A stretch of DNA of 50,137 nt from JAZDJT01 sp043803845 (GTDB lineage: Bacteria > Patescibacteriota > Minisyncoccia > Minisyncoccales > GCA-002788555). A program made the translations under genes and the position numbers. How positions within the stretch are numbered: the stretch's first letter is position 1; every line of letters starts with the position of its first letter. The notes under the pieces are model-generated. The model did no database searches, had not been told where the DNA came from, and was given only the letters and a program-made list of their open reading frames with translations. This document shows positions 18,539-26,861 of the stretch, piece after piece. The stretch is taken from the NCBI GenBank assembly GCA_043803845.1, contig JAZDJT010000006.1, positions 1 to 50,137 of the forward strand, read 5' to 3'.

Positions 18539-18807
18539 ATGCTGACTCCCTATCTTTGGCCAATATTCTGTTATCTTATCGCTTCTGTGCCTAATGGTTA
18601 TCTTATTACTAAGTTGTTAACCGGAAAAGACATAAAGAAGATTAGTGGAAAGAAACTGAGCGGTTCTAATGTCATTCAGAATACTGGTTTTTTTCCTGGC
18701 GCGATCTCGGAAGGTTTAAACATTTGCTCTCTCTGCGTTTTTGTTAATAATACAAAGGATTCTTGGTAGTCTTGGCAGTTTGGGTCGCCTCAAGGACAAA
18801 AAAATAA
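18539..18807 (+). pseudogene. Degraded PlsY-like glycerol-3-phosphate acyltransferase fragment
   Basis: An ORF of 76 codons (18539-18769) starts like PlsY: a first membrane helix, ASVPNGYLITKLLTGKDIKKI, then SGSNVIQNTGFFPGAIS in the place of the acyl-phosphate motif. After that the frame becomes nonsense-like (EGLNICSLCVFVNN). The next expected PlsY segment seems to appear in another frame at 18751-18807 (KGFLVVLAVWVASRTKK, then a stop). I read this as a frameshifted and truncated PlsY copy. The conserved GHNW and GGKGA motifs are missing downstream. It could instead be a short expressed membrane peptide. A second, complete PlsY-like gene lies at 39653. Confidence 0.6.
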
Positions 18808-18877
18808 TCTTGTGGAGACTGTCCCTGGATAGGGACACGAAGTAATTTTAGGATAACTAATAACGAAGAAGATTAAT

Positions 18878-19633
18878 ATGAGTAAAAAAAACATCATTAT
18901 CGCCAACTGGAAGTGCAACCCCTCAAAAGAGAAAGATGCTCTCTTGTTGGCAAAATCAATAGTTAGAGGCGTGAGTGGAAGTAAGAATGTTGAAATCGTA
19001 ATTTCCCCGCCATTTATTTATTTGCCAATCCTAAAGAAAACAAACCTTAAGTTAGCCGCCCAAGATTGTTTCTGGCAAGGTTCTGGCCCTTTTACTGGAG
19101 AGATTTCTCCCCTGATGTTGAAGAATCTAAACGTTGAATATGTAATTTTGGGTCACAGCGAAAGGAGAAAATATTTTAACGAGACGGATGAAATTATAGC
19201 GAAAAAGACAGAGGCTGCACTTATAAATAAGCTGTCCCCCATACTTTGTGTTGGAGAAACTATAGCAGAGAGAGAGAAGAAAAAGACTAAGGAGATTTTA
19301 ACTAATCAGCTGAGAAAAATTCTCCTCTTGATTAATAAAAGTAAATTTAATGTTGATAATTTTGTCATCGCTTATGAACCGAGATGGGCCATAGGTAGCG
19401 GAAATTCCTGCGATCCCTCTTTGGCAAAAGACATTCTGGTTTTCCTGAAAGATAAATTAGCAAGAAATCTAAAGGGGAAAATAATCAGAAATATTAGAAT
19501 TATCTATGGCGGTAGCACCGATTCACAGAACGCCGAGAAATATCTTACTGTCGGTTTTAAAGGGTTTCTTGTCGGTGGATCCTCCCTCAAGGCCCAAGAA
19601 TTTATTAAGATAATGAAATCTTGTGATTCTTAA
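18878..19633 (+). CDS. tpiA: Triosephosphate isomerase
   Basis: A 251-residue TIM-barrel enzyme that interconverts dihydroxyacetone phosphate and glyceraldehyde-3-phosphate. The substrate-binding asparagine and lysine are N10 and K12 in NWKCN. The catalytic histidine sits in LGHSERR and the catalytic glutamate in AYEPRWAIGSG. The phosphate-binding IIYGGSTDSQN and GFLVGGSSL are intact, so all key residues are present. The gene follows the plsY relic and eno, forming a glycolysis cluster with ftsK upstream. The start ATG lies after an AT-rich stretch with AAGAAG about 6 bases upstream. Confidence 0.97.
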   Translation: MSKKNIIIANWKCNPSKEKDALLLAKSIVRGVSGSKNVEIVISPPFIYLPILKKTNLKLAAQDCFWQGSGPFTGEISPLMLKNLNVEYVILGHSERRKYFNETDEIIAKKTEAALINKLSPILCVGETIAEREKKKTKEILTNQLRKILLLINKSKFNVDNFVIAYEPRWAIGSGNSCDPSLAKDILVFLKDKLARNLKGKIIRNIRIIYGGSTDSQNAEKYLTVGFKGFLVGGSSLKAQEFIKIMKSCDS

Positions 19634-19672
19634 AGGTCGTAAATTTTGTTTTTTTGACAAAAATACAAAGAC

Positions 19673-20032
19673 ATGAGTAATGTTTTCGAGAACAAAAAAG
19701 AAATAAAGATTGAGGTGACTCCAGCCGGCCGCTTGGCATTTCTGGCTGGCCTAATCGTCGCTATAGTCTCAGCTTTTTTCGAAATACCCCATTTATCAAT
19801 AGTACTCTTTTTGTTGGGACTGTTAGTGGGTGCCATTAATGTCAGGGAAGGAGAGACAACCTCTTTTTTAACCGCCGTGATAGCTCTGGTAATTGTCGGA
19901 ATGGCTGGTATCCAATTCGGTACCCTGACGCAGATGATTCAAATTATATTTGAGAATTTTACCGCCTTCACTTCGGCGGCGGCCTTGATTGTCGCCTTGA
20001 GGGAGATTTTCTCTGCCGCGAAACCTCGCTAA
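19673..20032 (+). CDS. Small multi-pass membrane protein, unknown function
   Basis: A 119-residue protein I do not recognise. A charged start (about residues 1-17) is followed by three or four hydrophobic segments: AGRLAFLAGLIVAIVSAFF, IVLFLLGLLVGAINV, FLTAVIALVIVGMAGIQF and a weaker FTAFTSAAALIVAL. It ends in KPR. No catalytic motif is visible. It lies between tpiA and valS with gaps of 39 and 75 bases. A role in the envelope is possible but not shown. Confidence 0.7.
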   Translation: MSNVFENKKEIKIEVTPAGRLAFLAGLIVAIVSAFFEIPHLSIVLFLLGLLVGAINVREGETTSFLTAVIALVIVGMAGIQFGTLTQMIQIIFENFTAFTSAAALIVALREIFSAAKPR

Positions 20033-20107
20033 AATATTTTTGATTTCAAAAAAAAGAACTCTGTTTTTAAAAGGGTATTTTGAGATATTTGCAAAAATTG
20101 CGACCTT

Positions 20108-22648
20108 ATGGACAAGCGCTATCAATCAAAAGAGATAGAAAAAAAAATATATTCTTTTTGGGAGAAGAACGGTTTTTTTAATCCCGACAACCAAGACATA
20201 AAGACAAAAAGTAAAAAAACTTTTTGTATTTTAATGCCGCCGCCCAATGCTAATGGCCCTTTGCACATAGGTCATGCCGTTTTCGTTACCATTGAGGATA
20301 TCTTGACTCGTTTCTGGCGAATGAATGGTGTTTCCGCACTCTGGCTGCCGGCTTTTGACCACGCTGGTTTCGAAACGCAAGTGGTATTCGATAAAAAATA
20401 TCCGTTGGTCGTCAGGGAACTTAAAAGGGAAGAGCTTTTAAAAAAAATCTGGGATTTTACTCAGGGAAACAAAAAAATTTGCCGCGAGCAACTGAAAAGC
20501 CTTGGCGCTTCAGCCGACTGGTCGAGAGAAAAATTCACACTCGATAAGGAGATTGTGGAGACTGTTTATGAAACTTTTGAAAAGCTATACAAGGACAAGC
20601 TTTTGTATAGAGGTGAGAGGATAGTTAATTGGTGCACCCATCATCAAACTTTTCTCTCCGAATTGGAGGTAAGACACAAGGAAGTTGATGGAGTCCTTTG
20701 GTATGTTAGATATAAACTCAAAACACCGAGCGCTAAAACTAAATATATTATCGTAGCCACAACGAGACCGGAAACGATTTTGGGAGACACCGCTGTTGCC
20801 GTTAATCCCGGGGATAAAAGATATAAAGGTTTAATAGGGAAAACTGTTATTGTTCCTTTGGTTAATCGCCGGGTTCCTATCGTCGCCGACAGAGCGGTTG
20901 ATAAAAAATTCGGAACCGGCGCTGTGAAGATTACCCCCGCCCATGACTCTAATGATTTTAAAATCGCCCAGCGAAACAGTCTGCCAAAAATCGAGGTTAT
21001 CGATAAGACAGGCAAAATAAAGGCTTTTGGCGATTCGGAGTCGCTATCGAACAAATTTATAGGGTTAAAGATATCAGAAGCACGAGACGAAGTTATCAAG
21101 GAGTTGAAAGAGCTAAATCTTTTAGAGAGAGAAGAACCATATCGGCACACCATCGGAGTCTGTTATAAGTGCGGCAGGTTTGTAGAATATCTGCCGTCTT
21201 CCCAGTGGTTTATTAAAATTAAACCATTGGCCGAAAAGGTAATCAGAATTGTAAAAAAAGATAAAATTAGATTTCATCCTAGGCACTATAAAAGAATCTT
21301 TCTGAACTGGATGAAGAATATCCGTGACTGGAACATAGGACGCCAAATCATCTGGGGAATAAGGATGCCCGTCTGGTATAGAAAAATCGAAAAAAATAAT
21401 CCGAAAGTCTGGGATGTCAAAATATACGGTGAGGATATTTTTAGAGCGATTTTAGAGGGTACAAAAAAAATAGAAACCCGAGCCGGAAGGAAAAAGGGAG
21501 AAAGCAAATACTGGGGTGATTTTCAGGCAGGGGATACCATCGATTTTTATTTAGCCGATGAGAAAACAGACGCAGTAAATACTTCTATAAAACCAGTAAG
21601 AAAGATTGTAAAAAGAGTTTCTCATTATAAAACGATTAATGATTTATTTAAGATTTATTCTCCGGAGTTGGATTATCCTGGTAAGACGGCAGAGGATATA
21701 AAAAATTGGTGGAAAGGTCACCCCACTCTTCACGCTCGTATAAAAGAATACGGCATTTGGGCGATTGAGTTAGCTGATAGTTTTGACGTAGATGAGGTCT
21801 ACGTCGGAAAAAACCCTCCCGACGGCTTAACTTGGCGGCAAGAAAACGATGTTTTCGACACATGGTTTTCTTCGGGACAGTGGCCGTTTGCCGTCCTGGG
21901 TTATCCCGACGGCCGAGATTTTAAAAAATTTTATCCGACATCCGTGATAGAAACTGGATGGGACATTTTATTTTTTTGGGTGGCGAGAATGATAATGCTT
22001 TCTCTGTATCGAACCGGCAGAATACCTTTTCGCGATGTTGTTCTGCATGGCCTCGTCAGAGACAAAGACCGACAAAAAATGTCGAAATCAAAAGGTAACG
22101 TGATTGACCCCCTGGCGGTTGTGTCCGATTACGGAGCCGATGCTCTGCGCATAGCGCTGGTTTTCGGAACCTCTACCGGTTCGGATGTGATAATCTCAGA
22201 AGAAAAAATTAGGGGGCAGAGAAATTTTACCAATAAAATCTGGAACGCCAGCCGCTTCGTGATGATGAATCTGAAAGAAGATTTTAAACCCCAAAATGTG
22301 AAACCAAAATTAACCAGTAAAGATAAATGGATTCTAGGCGAGCTGAAAAAGACCATTCGAAAAATTACCCTCTCGATTAAAAGTTATCGATTTCATCGCG
22401 GAGCCGACGAGGTTTATCAGTTTTTCTGGCACAAATTCTGCGATAAGACTATAGAAGACTGCAAGAAAAGGATTTTTGAGTCAAAGACCGAAAAAGAAAA
22501 AGAGACCCCACGCTGGGTTTTATGGACTGTTTTATACCAATCCTTAAAAATTCTTCATCCTTTTATGCCATTCGTTAGCGAAGAGATATATCAGAAATTG
22601 CCATCAAGGCCAAAGATTGCATTAATTATAGAAGAGTGGCCGGGATAG
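20108..22648 (+). CDS. valS: Valyl-tRNA synthetase with an inserted ASCH/PUA-like domain
   Basis: An 846-residue class Ia synthetase for valine. HIGH is at 53-56 in PPPNANGPLHIGH and KMSKS at 657-661. The editing domain (TTRPETILGDTAVAVNP) and the DVFDTWFSSGQWPF region are normal. Between GIRMPVWYRK and DEVYVGKNPP lie about 120 extra residues (about 436-557). They read like a complete ASCH domain: FRAILEGTKKIETRAG (the GxKxxExR motif), WGDFQAGDTIDFYLA, a VKRVSHYKTINDLFK helix and a closing EYGIWAIELA strand. In other ValRS this site holds only a short or zinc-binding hairpin. The insert may bind tRNA. The C-terminal coiled-coil arm of long bacterial ValRS is absent. Confidence 0.95.
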   Translation: MDKRYQSKEIEKKIYSFWEKNGFFNPDNQDIKTKSKKTFCILMPPPNANGPLHIGHAVFVTIEDILTRFWRMNGVSALWLPAFDHAGFETQVVFDKKYPLVVRELKREELLKKIWDFTQGNKKICREQLKSLGASADWSREKFTLDKEIVETVYETFEKLYKDKLLYRGERIVNWCTHHQTFLSELEVRHKEVDGVLWYVRYKLKTPSAKTKYIIVATTRPETILGDTAVAVNPGDKRYKGLIGKTVIVPLVNRRVPIVADRAVDKKFGTGAVKITPAHDSNDFKIAQRNSLPKIEVIDKTGKIKAFGDSESLSNKFIGLKISEARDEVIKELKELNLLEREEPYRHTIGVCYKCGRFVEYLPSSQWFIKIKPLAEKVIRIVKKDKIRFHPRHYKRIFLNWMKNIRDWNIGRQIIWGIRMPVWYRKIEKNNPKVWDVKIYGEDIFRAILEGTKKIETRAGRKKGESKYWGDFQAGDTIDFYLADEKTDAVNTSIKPVRKIVKRVSHYKTINDLFKIYSPELDYPGKTAEDIKNWWKGHPTLHARIKEYGIWAIELADSFDVDEVYVGKNPPDGLTWRQENDVFDTWFSSGQWPFAVLGYPDGRDFKKFYPTSVIETGWDILFFWVARMIMLSLYRTGRIPFRDVVLHGLVRDKDRQKMSKSKGNVIDPLAVVSDYGADALRIALVFGTSTGSDVIISEEKIRGQRNFTNKIWNASRFVMMNLKEDFKPQNVKPKLTSKDKWILGELKKTIRKITLSIKSYRFHRGADEVYQFFWHKFCDKTIEDCKKRIFESKTEKEKETPRWVLWTVLYQSLKILHPFMPFVSEEIYQKLPSRPKIALIIEEWPG

Positions 22649-22671
22649 TTTAATTAAGTTTGCTCTAACCT

Positions 22672-23490
22672 ATGATTTTTGGCCATCGGAGACAGTTAAA
22701 AGTCCTATCCTGCCTTTTAAGGAAGGATTCCTTGCCACACGCGATATTATTTACAGGTCCTTCTAAGATTGGTAAAAAAACAATTGTTCTGGAAATCGTG
22801 CGATACCTCTGCCATTCTCCTAAAATTAATGAGAGTTTTTTTGATTTTCTCAAAAGAGATTGCGATTGCCACAATTGCGACTTGATTAAAAGCGGCAGAT
22901 TTCCCGGTGTTTTAAAGGTGGAAAGGGATGAAGATTTCTCCATAAAAAAAATCAGAGAGATTAGAGAACAAATCATCCTCTCTTCGGTCTATCCTTATAA
23001 AATTGTTGTTTTGGACAATATAGAAGGACTTTCTCGTGAGGCTACGGGTGCCCTACTAAAAATGTTGGAAGAGCCGCGAGGTAAAACTGTTTTCTTCCTG
23101 ATAGCGAAATTTCCTCATCTTCTGCCCAGGACCATTCTTTCTCGATGCGAAGCAATAAGATTCTATCCGCTGTCGAGAGAAGACATGAAAAAATTTATCG
23201 AGGCGGAGATAGGAAAAAACAAACTAAAAGTTCCTAGCCAAGAGCAGAGTAGAATTTTAGACTTTAGCATGGGTAGACCGGGCTTGACTCGAGAGCTTTT
23301 ACTTGACAAAAGATTATTAATTTGGTATAATTTATTTCTGGAGAGTGTGATTGGGATAAAAAAGTCTTCTTTATTTGAAAGGATGATGTTGGCGGAAAGG
23401 TTAGATAAGGAACGTGAGATTGATGACTTTCTTTTTTTTTACCGAGTATTATTTTCGAGACGTTTTAGCGACAAAAAAAGAAGTCGATAA
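22672..23490 (+). CDS. holB: DNA polymerase III delta-prime subunit, N-terminal reading frame
   Basis: A clamp-loader delta-prime-type protein of 272 residues in this frame. Walker-A-like TGPSKIGKKT is near 27-36, a CDCHNC zinc motif near 66-71, and KIVVLDNIEGLSREATGALLKMLEEP is the Walker B/lid region. FPHLLPRTILSRCEAIRF is the sensor/SRC motif. The frame goes astray after IDDFLFF in a run of nine T at about 23432-23440 and ends at 23490 with a basic tail (SRRFSDKKRSR). The natural C-terminus continues in the +1 frame (next entry). Either one T is extra through mutation or sequencing error, or the gene uses slippage. It follows valS by 23 bases. Confidence 0.85.
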   Translation: MIFGHRRQLKVLSCLLRKDSLPHAILFTGPSKIGKKTIVLEIVRYLCHSPKINESFFDFLKRDCDCHNCDLIKSGRFPGVLKVERDEDFSIKKIREIREQIILSSVYPYKIVVLDNIEGLSREATGALLKMLEEPRGKTVFFLIAKFPHLLPRTILSRCEAIRFYPLSREDMKKFIEAEIGKNKLKVPSQEQSRILDFSMGRPGLTRELLLDKRLLIWYNLFLESVIGIKKSSLFERMMLAERLDKEREIDDFLFFYRVLFSRRFSDKKRSR

Positions 23491-23656
23491 ATTATTTTTA
23501 GAATCCTCAAGGAAGGAATTGAAGAGAGAATCAGATTCTTTTTCAGAAAGGGAATTAAAAAAAATCATCAAGGATATACAAAAAACAAAAAAACATTTGT
23601 TTTTCTCTAATATCTCTCCACGTCTGGCAATAGAGAATTTTCTTTTGGGTATTTAA
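23414..23656 (+). CDS. holB: DNA polymerase III delta-prime subunit, C-terminal part in the shifted frame
   Basis: This frame continues holB after the T run. Read from the join it gives TEYYFRDVLATKKEVDKLFLES and ends SPRLAIENFLLGI, the usual last helix of delta-prime proteins. The stretch before the join is shared nucleotide sequence in the other frame, so the true C-terminal part begins at about 23441. Joined to the upstream frame by skipping one T, the protein would be about 327 residues, a normal delta-prime length. On its own this piece has no plausible start and is unlikely to be a separate gene. Confidence 0.7.
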   Translation: MRLMTFFFFTEYYFRDVLATKKEVDKLFLESSRKELKRESDSFSERELKKIIKDIQKTKKHLFFSNISPRLAIENFLLGI

Positions 23657-23667
23657 GATTAACAATT

Positions 23668-24759
23668 ATGTTTAAAGAAATCGGTTGGGCAATATTGTGT
23701 TTTTTTATCGCTTACCTGGCTTTTGAGGGAGTATTTTATTTATTGGAAAAAGATTATGGCATAAAATTGCCCATCGCCGAAGAATTCTTTTTGTCTTATG
23801 ACGGTGGTGATGAATGGCTAGCGATAGAAGTACCGGACAATAAGGTAGTAACCAGCGGTGCCCTATCTTTTGACCCAGAAAACCCCCAGAGGCTTTATTT
23901 GGCTTCGCCGCGCGGCATTTTTTACAGGGACGAGGGTAGCAAGACCAAATTTCAAAAGACAGAGGCAAAGTTCGAGACAGAAAACGCTCCTCTTTTGATT
24001 TCTCAGACCATCACTTCGCCGCACAGCGATGAGACGATTTATATTATCTCTGAAGACATAGAGAGAAATAAGGTTTTGGTCTCTTATAATAAAGGGGAAA
24101 TCTTTCGGCCGATCTTCATCTCTCAGATAGATGACAAAATCTCGGCCTTCTCGGTTGATCCTTTTTATCCCAACGTTCTTTATGTTGGCACAAGGCTCGG
24201 CAACTTTCTAAAAAGCGAGGATTTCGGCAATTCTTGGGGGCAAAAGGACAACTTTATCCAAGAAGTGGGTCAAATCTCTCCAAATCCGCACACAAGAAAT
24301 GAGATTTATCTCTTACTTTCAAGAAGAGAAAGAGATCTTTATGACTATTACTCTCAACTTATGCCTTCAAAAATCATGGTAAGTATTAACGGCGGCACTA
24401 AATTTAGAGAACTCTCTTCGAAAATCGTTATGCCCGAGACAAGAAAAATAGTTTTTGATCCAATTATCAATAGAGTTTATTTCTTTTCCGATCTATCTCT
24501 TATTAGAAAGGAAGGTGAAAAAATTAAGATTGTGAATGTGGTAAAGCCATCTTTCGATAATAAAATTAAAAGCTTTACAATCGACCCTCAAAATTCTAAT
24601 ATATTATACGTGGGAGCTGACAATTTGATTTATAAATCGGAAGACGGAGGGAACAACTGGCAGATAATAGAATCACCGGTAAGAGGCGACGTCAAAGAAA
24701 TAAAGATTAATCCCGAAGATTCTCAGACTCTCATTATCTCAATCGAAAAAACTTTGTAA
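23668..24759 (+). CDS. Membrane-anchored BNR/sortilin-type beta-propeller protein
   Basis: A 363-residue protein with one N-terminal hydrophobic anchor (about 6-26) and an extracytoplasmic repeat domain. BNR/Asp-box motifs occur as SYDGGDEW, SEDFGNSW, SINGGTKF and SEDGGNNW. Each follows an FDPENPQRLYLA- or IDPQNSNILYVGA-like strand, as in Vps10/sortilin and Ycf48-like propellers. Such proteins bind ligands or carbohydrates; the ligand here is unknown. Glycosidase activity should not be assumed, since Asp boxes occur in many non-enzymes. It sits between holB and frr with gaps of about 11 bases, so it is probably co-transcribed with them. Confidence 0.75.
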   Translation: MFKEIGWAILCFFIAYLAFEGVFYLLEKDYGIKLPIAEEFFLSYDGGDEWLAIEVPDNKVVTSGALSFDPENPQRLYLASPRGIFYRDEGSKTKFQKTEAKFETENAPLLISQTITSPHSDETIYIISEDIERNKVLVSYNKGEIFRPIFISQIDDKISAFSVDPFYPNVLYVGTRLGNFLKSEDFGNSWGQKDNFIQEVGQISPNPHTRNEIYLLLSRRERDLYDYYSQLMPSKIMVSINGGTKFRELSSKIVMPETRKIVFDPIINRVYFFSDLSLIRKEGEKIKIVNVVKPSFDNKIKSFTIDPQNSNILYVGADNLIYKSEDGGNNWQIIESPVRGDVKEIKINPEDSQTLIISIEKTL

Positions 24760-24770
24760 ATCAAAAAAAA

Positions 24771-25337
24771 ATGTCTTCTGGCAACACCGAAACAGTTCTA
24801 AAAGAGACAAAAGACTCATTTCAGAAAACATTGGAATGGTTTTCCAAGGAGGTTTTGGTGTTTCGCGGCTCAAGACTTTCTTTGGGTCTTCTCTACAACA
24901 CGCCGGTTGAATATTACGGTTCAAGAATATCCCTAAAAGAGATAGCTTCTCTTTCTTTTGCCGATTCTAACACAATATCCATTGAACCCTGGGATAAGTC
25001 GGCTATCAAAAACATAGAGCAGGCACTTTCCAAAATGGAAATCAGCGGCAATATAAGAATTGATGGAGCAAAGATTTTATTCAGTTTTCCCCCGTTCACG
25101 CAGGAAGACAGGGAGAAGATGGTTAAAATTCTTAATCAGAAGGCGGAAAAAGCAAAAATCGTCTTGCGTCAGACGAGGGAAAAAACCTGGCACGTTCTCC
25201 AAGAGATGGAAAAGCAAAAAGAGATATCCGAAGACGAAAAATTCAGAGGCAAAGACAATCTTCAAAAATTAACAGATGAATTCCAGGAAAAAATAGAAAA
25301 ATTAAAAGAGAAAAAATCAGGAGAGATTCTAGGTTAA
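24771..25337 (+). CDS. frr: Ribosome recycling factor
   Basis: A 188-residue RRF that, with EF-G, splits post-termination ribosomes. Family landmarks are VFRGSRLSLGLL (for the usual RTGRASP region), VEYYGSRISLKEIASLSFADSNTISIEPWDKS, and IRIDGAKILFSFPPFTQEDREKMV. The C-terminal coiled-coil domain carries KEISEDEKFRGKDNLQKLTDEFQEKIEKL. The conserved arginine region is altered (VFRGSRLS), so the protein is divergent but complete. The usual partners pyrH and tsf are not adjacent. It starts 11 bases after the propeller gene, in an A-rich context without SD. Confidence 0.93.
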   Translation: MSSGNTETVLKETKDSFQKTLEWFSKEVLVFRGSRLSLGLLYNTPVEYYGSRISLKEIASLSFADSNTISIEPWDKSAIKNIEQALSKMEISGNIRIDGAKILFSFPPFTQEDREKMVKILNQKAEKAKIVLRQTREKTWHVLQEMEKQKEISEDEKFRGKDNLQKLTDEFQEKIEKLKEKKSGEILG

Positions 25338-25372
25338 CCCATTAGCATTAAATTACATTCTCTTAATTTTTT

Positions 25373-26467
25373 ATGGTAATTTTAAGTATTTTAATTTTTC
25401 TTTTAGTCATAAATTTTTTGGTAGTCTCTCACGAGCTTTTTCATTTTATCGCTGCAAAAAGGGCCCACCTCAAAGTGGAGGAATTTTGTATCGGTTTTCC
25501 TCCGAGAATCTTTAAAAAGAAGCGAGAAGAAACAGTCTATTCTATCGGCCTACTTCCTCTTGGGGGTTTTGTCAAAATAGAAGGGATGGACACGTCCGAC
25601 AGGACCCCCACTTTTTATTCAAAGAGTGTTAGAGAGAGGTTTTGGATTATTTTTGCCGGAGTCGTGGCAAATTTTTTTCTAGCAATAATTTTGTTTTCCA
25701 TAGGTTTTTCCGTCGGCTTGCCGCAGGCTATAGAAAAAGATGTTCCTCCTGGAGCTCGAAATATAGGTATCTCAATAGTAGAGGTAGCGGCTGACTCTCC
25801 AGCAGAAAAAGCGGGTATAAAATTAGGCGACAAGATAATTAAGATAACAGAAACTCTTTCGGGCCAGGAAAAGTTAATCAAAGAGATTGACGAGGTAAAA
25901 AATATTACCGACGGCAATAGGGGTAAAACCCTTATTTTCACTTTGGGGAGAGGCAATAAAATTATAAAAAAAGAAGTTCTCGCCAGAACATCTCCTCCGG
26001 AAAACGAGGGAGCTATAGGTATAGCCATGGCTAGGACCGCTATCGTCTCTTATCCCTGGTACCAATCTATTTTGAAAGGAGTTAGGACAACTCTTGATTT
26101 GTCATCGGCTACCTTTAAATACCTGTTCCAAGCCGCAAGAGACGCTATTTCAGGTAAAGAGGTAAAAGGCATAGAATTCAGAGGACCAATCGGTATCGGA
26201 GTTATGGTCTCCCAAATGCTGGAGCTAGGAGGAGTTTATGTTTTGCAATTTACTGCTATTTTGTCACTAAATTTAGCCATACTCAACGCCTTACCCTTTC
26301 CTGCTCTTGACGGCGGAAGATTATTTCTCTTGCTAATTGAAAAGATTAGAAAACGTCCTCTCTCTTATAAAATTGAGAGCCTGATAAATAATGTTGGATT
26401 TGCGATATTGATAATTTTGATGATTATTGTAAGTTTCCAGGACGTGAGAAGACTTTTAAGAGGCTAA
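25373..26467 (+). CDS. rseP: Site-2 protease family intramembrane metalloprotease (RseP type)
   Basis: A 364-residue polytopic zinc protease. HExxH is H20-E21-L22-F23-H24 inside the first helix. GLLPLGGFVKIEGMD follows, then a single PDZ domain (about 125-205, with GDKIIKITET). The second metal site, LDGG, is at 312-315 after NALPFPA. It cleaves membrane-bound substrates such as anti-sigma factors or signal-peptide remnants. Only one PDZ is seen, against two in E. coli RseP. The gene follows frr by 35 bases, near the bacterial frr-dxr-rseP arrangement but without dxr or cdsA. It is the last gene before the infA promoter. Confidence 0.93.
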   Translation: MVILSILIFLLVINFLVVSHELFHFIAAKRAHLKVEEFCIGFPPRIFKKKREETVYSIGLLPLGGFVKIEGMDTSDRTPTFYSKSVRERFWIIFAGVVANFFLAIILFSIGFSVGLPQAIEKDVPPGARNIGISIVEVAADSPAEKAGIKLGDKIIKITETLSGQEKLIKEIDEVKNITDGNRGKTLIFTLGRGNKIIKKEVLARTSPPENEGAIGIAMARTAIVSYPWYQSILKGVRTTLDLSSATFKYLFQAARDAISGKEVKGIEFRGPIGIGVMVSQMLELGGVYVLQFTAILSLNLAILNALPFPALDGGRLFLLLIEKIRKRPLSYKIESLINNVGFAILIILMIIVSFQDVRRLLRG

Positions 26468-26532
26468 AAATTACATATCCTCGGGATAAAATATTTTCAG
26501 TCGGTTTTAAATTAATTATCTTTTAAAGACTC

Positions 26533-26561
26533 TTGATATTAATTAATCAATTTGTTAATAT
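26533..26561 (+). promoter_or_regulatory. Promoter of the infA-rpsI ribosomal operon
   Basis: TTGATA (26533-26538), a 17-base spacer and TAATAT (26556-26561) lie in the 162-base gap before infA. The predicted transcription start is near 26568, so the mRNA would begin almost exactly at the first of two hairpins. Confidence 0.6.
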
Positions 26562-26566
26562 AAATA

Positions 26567-26604
26567 CTTCTCTGATGAGAAGGCAAAACTTCTCTAACGA
26601 GAAG
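26567..26604 (+). promoter_or_regulatory. Twin identical-stem hairpins at the 5' end of the infA operon mRNA
   Basis: CTTCTC-TGAT-GAGAAG (26567-26582) and CTTCTC-TAAC-GAGAAG (26589-26604) are two 6-bp stem-loops with identical stems and different four-base loops, separated by GCAAAA. They could protect the 5' end or bind a ribosomal protein for feedback control. Because the stems are identical, strands can also swap between hairpins. Confidence 0.65.
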
Positions 26605-26629
26605 ACAAAAGGACCGATAAAATCGAAAA

Positions 26630-26845
26630 ATGAAAAAAATTCGATATCTAAAGGAAGGAGAAGTAATCGAGGCATTGCCCAATACGACTTTTAAAGTAAA
26701 ATTAAGCGATGGGAAAGAGGTTTTAGCTCACCTTTCGGGCAAGATGAGGTTAAACTTCATCAGGATTCTACCCGGAGACAGAGTAAGGGTAGAGATTTCT
26801 CCATATGACGAGAGAAGGGGAAGGATAATATACAGAGGGAGATAA
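26630..26845 (+). CDS. infA: Translation initiation factor IF-1
   Basis: A 71-residue OB-fold protein of normal length. It shows VIEALPNTTFKVKLSDGKEVLAHLSGKMRLNFIRILPGDRVRVEISPYDERRGRIIYR, close to the bacterial IF-1 consensus. It binds the 30S A site during initiation. It opens the operon infA-rpmJ-rpsM-rpsK-rpsD-rpoA-rplQ-rplM-rpsI. The leader of about 60 nt has two hairpins. The ATG follows AATCGAAAA without a clear SD. Confidence 0.97.
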   Translation: MKKIRYLKEGEVIEALPNTTFKVKLSDGKEVLAHLSGKMRLNFIRILPGDRVRVEISPYDERRGRIIYRGR

Positions 26846-26861
26846 TTAAGGTTAAAATCAT

